DNA of 64,000 nt. Origin: DATLGB01 sp963740765 (GTDB taxonomy: Bacteria > Actinomycetota > Thermoleophilia > Solirubrobacterales > Solirubrobacteraceae). The notes below the pieces were generated by a model. It did no database searches, was not told the DNA's origin, and saw only the letters and a list, made by a program, of their open reading frames with translations. Positions 60,768 to 64,000 of this stretch are shown in pieces. Every line of letters begins with the position of its first letter. Position 1 is the first letter of the stretch. The stretch is from NCBI GenBank assembly GCA_963740765.1, contig CAVUFN010000016.1:434001-498000 (forward strand), in the 5' to 3' direction. The translations under genes were made by a program, and so were the position numbers.

Positions 60768-60964
60768 TGGCCGCTGAGTCGATCGACGCCCACATCGCGG
60801 ACGGCATCTACCCGGTCTCACCGTTCGAGGGCGACCTGGAACGAGCGATCGCCCCGTATCGGGCGAAGAAGGACTCGGTCAACTTCCCCTACGCGCAGCC
60901 GATCCCGTACGCGCTGATCACCGAGGTGGCGGCGGAGTTGCACCGCCGCCGGGCCTCGGTCTGA
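60767..60964 (+). CDS. 65-aa DUF1801-like fragment protein
   Basis: From ATG 60767, overlapping the SET stop (TGATG). ERAIAPYRAKKDSVNFPYAQPIPYALITEVAAELHRRRA resembles the C-terminal part of DUF1801/YdhG proteins (a pattern like KGSIxFPLDQPIPYxLI), while the N-terminal half of that domain is missing. It could be a shortened functional member or a gene remnant kept in the operon. A different DUF1801 gene at 40.4 kb is complete. Confidence 0.55.
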   Translation: MAAESIDAHIADGIYPVSPFEGDLERAIAPYRAKKDSVNFPYAQPIPYALITEVAAELHRRRASV

Positions 60965-60970
60965 CCGCGG

Positions 60971-61456
60971 CTACCAGCGGTCGGCGGGAGCGTCGCGGCG
61001 CTCGGGCTCGGGCACGTCGCGCTGGTGAGCCGGCGCGTCCGCGTCGCGGTCGGACATCGAGGCGGGACGGTCGGTGGTCGTCTGCTCGTCGTGGCCGGCG
61101 CGGTCGAGGTTCTCGGGGCGATGTCCATTGGCGGATGCCTCGGCGGACTCGAGCTCGTGGTCGGCGAGACCCTGCTCGTGCAGGTCGGCGCGGCCCTCGT
61201 GGACGTTGGCCTCGTCGCGGGCGAGCTCGGCCTCGTGTTCGGCCCGCTGCGCCTGGACGCGGGCCTCCTCGGCCTTCTGCTCGGCGACGGTCGCATGCGT
61301 ATGACGCTCCGACGCGAGCTCACGGTGACGGGTGGCGGCCTGCTCGCGCTCACCACGAAGGCGCTTCTCGGCACGCTTCTGCGGCGACAGGACGGTGAAG
61401 TAGGCGATGGCTGCCAGCACCAGCACGACGGCGATGATGATGATTACGACGGTCAC
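60971..61456 (-). CDS. membrane-anchored coiled-coil protein
   Basis: A 161-aa protein from GTG 61456, chosen because GGAGG lies 9 nt before it; an in-frame ATG at 61534 has no such site. One N-terminal transmembrane helix (TVVIIIIAVVLVLAAIAYFTVL) is followed by KRAEKRLRGEREQAATRHRE and a long, heptad-like Ala/Glu/Arg helix (residues about 35-100). A hydrophilic His/Asp-rich tail follows. It resembles small actinobacterial coiled-coil anchors and has no enzymatic motif. Tail-to-tail with the DUF1801-like ORF, 6 bp between stops. Confidence 0.75.
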   Translation of the reverse strand: MTVVIIIIAVVLVLAAIAYFTVLSPQKRAEKRLRGEREQAATRHRELASERHTHATVAEQKAEEARVQAQRAEHEAELARDEANVHEGRADLHEQGLADHELESAEASANGHRPENLDRAGHDEQTTTDRPASMSDRDADAPAHQRDVPEPERRDAPADRW

Positions 61457-61534
61457 TTGGATTTCCTCCGATGGTCCGTTGATGACAACGGCGCTCCCTT
61501 GTCGGAAGGCCTGCCCAGCGAACCAAGGCCGCAA

Positions 61535-61828
61535 TCACCGCGGGATGACCGTCACGCCCGCGGCGAGGAGCAGGCCGCCCGCGAGCGCCGTCCACAGGCC
61601 CCAGCCCGAGCCCACGGCGGGAGCGTCGGCGATCGCGAGCAGGTCGTAGAGCACGACGGCGAGCGCCAGCGTCGCGCACGCGACGACCGCGAGCCGGACC
61701 CGGCGCCACAGCGCCAGCGCGGCGAGCCCCGCGAGTGCCAGCGTGATCCACCCGTCGCGGCTGGCGACGTCCGCCCACGGCCCGAGTGAGCCGACCACGA
61801 GCAGCGCGACGCCCGCGAGGGCGATCAC
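61535..61828 (-). CDS. 97-aa four-helix membrane protein
   Basis: From GTG 61828, overlapping the fdhD stop (GTGA). Hydrophobic segments are VIALAGVALLVVGSLGPWA, WITLALAGLAALALW, LAVVACATLALAVVLYDLLAI and GLWTALAGGLLLAAGVTVI. GPWADVASRDG after the first helix is like the loop of small DUF-type actinobacterial membrane proteins, but the function is unknown. It is the last gene of the holB-fdhD chain. Confidence 0.75.
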   Translation of the reverse strand: MIALAGVALLVVGSLGPWADVASRDGWITLALAGLAALALWRRVRLAVVACATLALAVVLYDLLAIADAPAVGSGWGLWTALAGGLLLAAGVTVIPR

Positions 61829-62565
61829 GTCACGCGGTCGGGGCGCGTGTAGACGTTGACGCGGCCCCCGCGGGCGAAGCCGCACAAGGTCAAGCCGCGG
61901 TCGTCGGCCAACCGCACGGCCAGGGACGTCGGAGCGCCGACGCCGACGAGGATCGGCGCGCCGGCCACGCACGCCTTCTGGACGAGCTCGAACGACAGCC
62001 GGCCGGACACGCACAGCACGCGCCCGGCCAACGGGACGAGCCCGTCCTCCAGCGCCCGCCCGATCACCTTGTCCATCGCGTTGTGGCGGCCGACGTCCTC
62101 GCGGACGACCAGGAGCTCGCCGCCCACCGAGAAGAGCCCCGTCGCGTGCAGCCCGCCGGTGCGCTCGAAGCCCGGTTGGTGCAGCCGGTCGGGCAGCGCC
62201 GCGAGCAGATCCCGTGGGACGACCGGACCATCGGGCAGCGGCGGAGCGTGCACTGCGACCTCCTCCAGCGCGCCCTTCCCGCAGACCCCGCACGAAGACG
62301 TCGTGTAGAAGGAGCGCGCACTCGGCTCGCGCGTCAGCGGCCCGGTCACCGAGACGGTGTTGACGGCGAGGTCGGGGACGTCGACCGCCTGCGGCCCGTC
62401 GATCAGCCCCTCCCCGTAGAGGAAGCCGAGCGCCAGCTCGAAGTCGTGCCCCGGCGTGCGCATCGTGATCGCGAGCGCGCGGTCGTCGACCCGGATCTCC
62501 AGCGGCTCCTCGACGGCGATCTCGTCGCGCTCGCCGTCGTGGATGACGGATGCGGTCAAGCTCAC
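61825..62565 (-). CDS. fdhD: formate dehydrogenase accessory sulfurtransferase FdhD
   Basis: A 246-aa protein from GTG 62565. It has DEIAVEEPLEIRVDD at the N-terminus, MRTPGHDFELALGFLYGEGLI, the functional Cys pair in TSSCGVCGKGAL, VGRHNAMDKVIG and VLCVSGRLSFELVQKA. FdhD transfers sulfur from a cysteine desulfurase to the molybdenum cofactor of formate dehydrogenase. No formate dehydrogenase or moa/mob gene lies in this window, so its partner is elsewhere. The GTG overlaps the holB stop, so the two are one transcript. Confidence 0.95.
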   Translation of the reverse strand: MSLTASVIHDGERDEIAVEEPLEIRVDDRALAITMRTPGHDFELALGFLYGEGLIDGPQAVDVPDLAVNTVSVTGPLTREPSARSFYTTSSCGVCGKGALEEVAVHAPPLPDGPVVPRDLLAALPDRLHQPGFERTGGLHATGLFSVGGELLVVREDVGRHNAMDKVIGRALEDGLVPLAGRVLCVSGRLSFELVQKACVAGAPILVGVGAPTSLAVRLADDRGLTLCGFARGGRVNVYTRPDRVT

Positions 62566-63629
62566 GACAGCACGCGGGCCAGCCGGAACGACAGCGCCTC
62601 CAGGGCAAGATCCTCGCTCACGTTCAGGGCGAAGCGCGCGCGGGTGTCCTCGATCAGCGCCATCGCCTCGCGCAGCGGCCCGGCCGAGCGACCGGCGGCG
62701 GCGCTCGCCAGCGCCGACGCCCGGTCGGCGTTGTGGGCGAGGTCGGGCGCGCCCGCGACGATGCAGGACAGGTCGCGCACCCACAGCCCCGCGAGCTGCA
62801 GCGCGAGGTCCACGGCAGCGGTCCGGGCGCGGCGCTCGCCGCGCTTGATGCGGTCGTCGTACTCGGTGATCTTGCGCCGCTGCTCCTTCTTGGGCAGGAA
62901 CGCGAGCTCGGCGTCGCGTGCCATCTCCAAGGCGTCACGGGCGATGGCGGCGCGGGCCACGCCCGCCTCGAGGATCGGCCGCCACGCGCCGGTGGAGACC
63001 AGCGCCTCGGCGGACGCCCGCAATGCCGCGCCGGCGGGCGACGCGAGCAGCTCCGCGCGCTCGCCGTCGCCCAGCGAGAGCCGCGCGCACGCCAGCGCGG
63101 TCAGCTCCGGGACGCCCGTGAGCCGAGACGCGATGACGTCGGGCGGCAGCGCGTCGAAGCGGACGACCTGGCAGCGCGACGCGATCGTCGGCAGCACCTG
63201 ACCGGGGCGATCCGCCAGAAGGATCAGCACGACGTAGGACGGCGGTTCCTCCAGCGTCTTCAAGAGCGTGTTGGCGGCCTGGTCGTTCATGGTGTCGGCG
63301 CGCTCGAGCACGAACACGCGGCGGTCGGACTCGAACGGCGTGCGCGTGGCGGCCCCCACGACCGCCTCGCTGACATCGGAGCGCAGCATCTCCGCGGCGC
63401 CGCTGGGCGCCACCCAGGTCAGGTCAACGTGCGCGCCCGTACGCACGCGCGCGCGAGCCGCGTCCGGGTCGGCCGAGCCCTCCGACAAGAGCTCCTCGGC
63501 GAAGTCCCGCGCGGCGTCGCGCTTCCCGCTTCCCGCGGGTCCCGCGAACAGGTACGCGTGGCTGAGCGTCCCCGCCGAGAGTGCCGATCCGAGGACGGCT
63601 TTGGCGTGCGGGTGGGCGTCGAGGCGCAC
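62562..63629 (-). CDS. holB: DNA polymerase III delta' subunit
   Basis: A 355-aa protein from GTG 63629. Clamp-loader AAA+ features: SHAYLFAGPAGSGKRDAARDFA (Walker A), LERADTMNDQAANTLLKTLEEPP (Walker B region), and the SRC sensor motif TIASRCQVVRF. The C-terminal collar domain is helical. The four zinc-finger Cys usual in delta'/gamma subunits are not present. It loads the sliding clamp at replication forks. It is divergent from tmk; in many bacteria the two are co-directional. A TAGAGT box lies 8 bp before the GTG. Confidence 0.92.
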   Translation of the reverse strand: MRLDAHPHAKAVLGSALSAGTLSHAYLFAGPAGSGKRDAARDFAEELLSEGSADPDAARARVRTGAHVDLTWVAPSGAAEMLRSDVSEAVVGAATRTPFESDRRVFVLERADTMNDQAANTLLKTLEEPPSYVVLILLADRPGQVLPTIASRCQVVRFDALPPDVIASRLTGVPELTALACARLSLGDGERAELLASPAGAALRASAEALVSTGAWRPILEAGVARAAIARDALEMARDAELAFLPKKEQRRKITEYDDRIKRGERRARTAAVDLALQLAGLWVRDLSCIVAGAPDLAHNADRASALASAAAGRSAGPLREAMALIEDTRARFALNVSEDLALEALSFRLARVLS

Positions 63630-63637
63630 GCTCAGTC

Positions 63638-63643
63638 ACTCTA
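63638..63643 (-). promoter_or_regulatory. -10 box of leaderless holB
   Basis: Minus-strand TAGAGT is 8 bp before GTG 63629. Its complement gives CACTCT 7 bp before the tmk start, a much weaker plus-strand match, so a shared bidirectional promoter is possible. Confidence 0.45.
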
Positions 63644-63649
63644 CGTGCC

Positions 63650-64000
63650 GTGCTGATCACGGTGGAGGGCCTGGACGGGTCCGGGAAGACGACGCTGGCG
63701 GCGGGCCTCGCCGAGCGCCTGGGGGCGACGCTGCTGCGCGAGCCGGGCGGCGAGCCGCTGGCCGAGCGCATCCGCGAGCTCGTCAAGTCGGGGGACTTCG
63801 ACCCGCACGCCGAGGCGCTGCTGTTCGCCGCCGCCCGGGCCCAATTGGTCGCCACGGAGATCGCCCCGCGCCTGGCCAGGAACGAGACGCTCGTCATCGA
63901 CCGCTTCGTCGATTCCAGCCTCGCCTATCAGGGCGCGGCGCGCGGGCTCGGCATCGAGACCGTTCGCGCGATGAACGCCTTCGCCCCTCTCCCCGACCGC
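63650..64000 (+). CDS. tmk: thymidylate kinase, partial (3' end beyond the right edge)
   Basis: From GTG 63650, 117 codons to the window end. LITVEGLDGSGKTTLAAGLAE is the P-loop, LLREPGGEPLAERIREL matches the dTMP-kinase EPGGT region, and LVIDRFVDSSLAYQGAARGLG is the DR(Y/F)xxSSLAYQG signature. It converts dTMP to dTDP. About the last 80 residues are outside the window. The start lies 20 bp from the divergent holB start. Confidence 0.95.
   Translation, partial: MLITVEGLDGSGKTTLAAGLAERLGATLLREPGGEPLAERIRELVKSGDFDPHAEALLFAAARAQLVATEIAPRLARNETLVIDRFVDSSLAYQGAARGLGIETVRAMNAFAPLPDR

Overview
This is a 64 kb stretch of very GC-rich bacterial chromosome. Third-position G/C bias is strong, GTG and TTG starts are common, and genes are packed with ATGA/GTGA stop-start overlaps. 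I see no transposase, integrase, phage gene, CRISPR array or rRNA. Signs of an actinobacterium are four-base translational coupling, many TANNNT -10 boxes 6-8 bp in front of start codons (leaderless mRNAs), three luciferase-like (LLM) flavin oxidoreductases of the F420 type, a MocR-YczE pair and a PGPGW membrane protein. The secreted PKD protein has a basic, Cys-bracketed C-terminal module that I associate with Thermoleophilia (Solirubrobacter/Conexibacter-like). The phylum is well supported; the class is inference.

Layout. 1-4.9 kb: PHA synthase followed by two alpha/beta hydrolases, and a TetR-glycosyltransferase operon with a clear operator. 5-11 kb: fadB-fadA beta-oxidation operon, divergent from a secreted penicillin/AHL-acylase-type Ntn hydrolase. 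11-13.7 kb: a lipoprotein and the PKD protein. 13.7-20 kb: a six-gene minus-strand chain (permease, aldehyde dehydrogenase, SDR, GXWXG protein, CEOS/alanine-dehydrogenase-like protein, alpha-methylacyl-CoA racemase). 20-26.3 kb: thioesterase, SnoaL-like protein, PuuA-type glutamine synthetase homologue, choline-kinase-like protein, sarcosine/dimethylglycine-dehydrogenase-like flavoprotein, a small membrane protein and an LLM enzyme. The permease, glutamine synthetase homologue, flavoenzyme and aldehyde dehydrogenase together suggest an amine or methylated-glycine catabolic locus. 26.4-35.6 kb: GFA protein and MocR divergent from YczE, LLM enzymes, acyl-CoA degradation genes (APH-like kinase, acyl-CoA dehydrogenase, enoyl-CoA hydratase) and a Baeyer-Villiger monooxygenase. 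35.6-40.7 kb: a candidate C-rich small RNA divergent from a LysR regulator, cell-wall NlpC/P60 proteins, aquaporin and peroxiredoxin. 40.7-56 kb: Ski2-like helicase, secreted RHS protein, lactate permease, cysteine hydrolase/MFS pair and two cyclic-di-GMP proteins. 56-64 kb: cupin plus fused indolepyruvate oxidoreductase, tRNA-Thr, small membrane proteins, a SET-domain protein, fdhD, holB and the start of tmk.

The strongest lead for something undescribed is the LysR/small-RNA intergenic region at 35.64-35.79 kb. On the minus strand it has a -10 box, a short transcript made mostly of a 13-bp hairpin with a CCUCC-rich loop, and a T-run terminator. A LysR-type palindrome lies about 63 bp upstream of the predicted start site. 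Secondary leads are the bidirectional leaderless promoters, four small membrane proteins of 37-60 aa, and the amine-catabolism locus.
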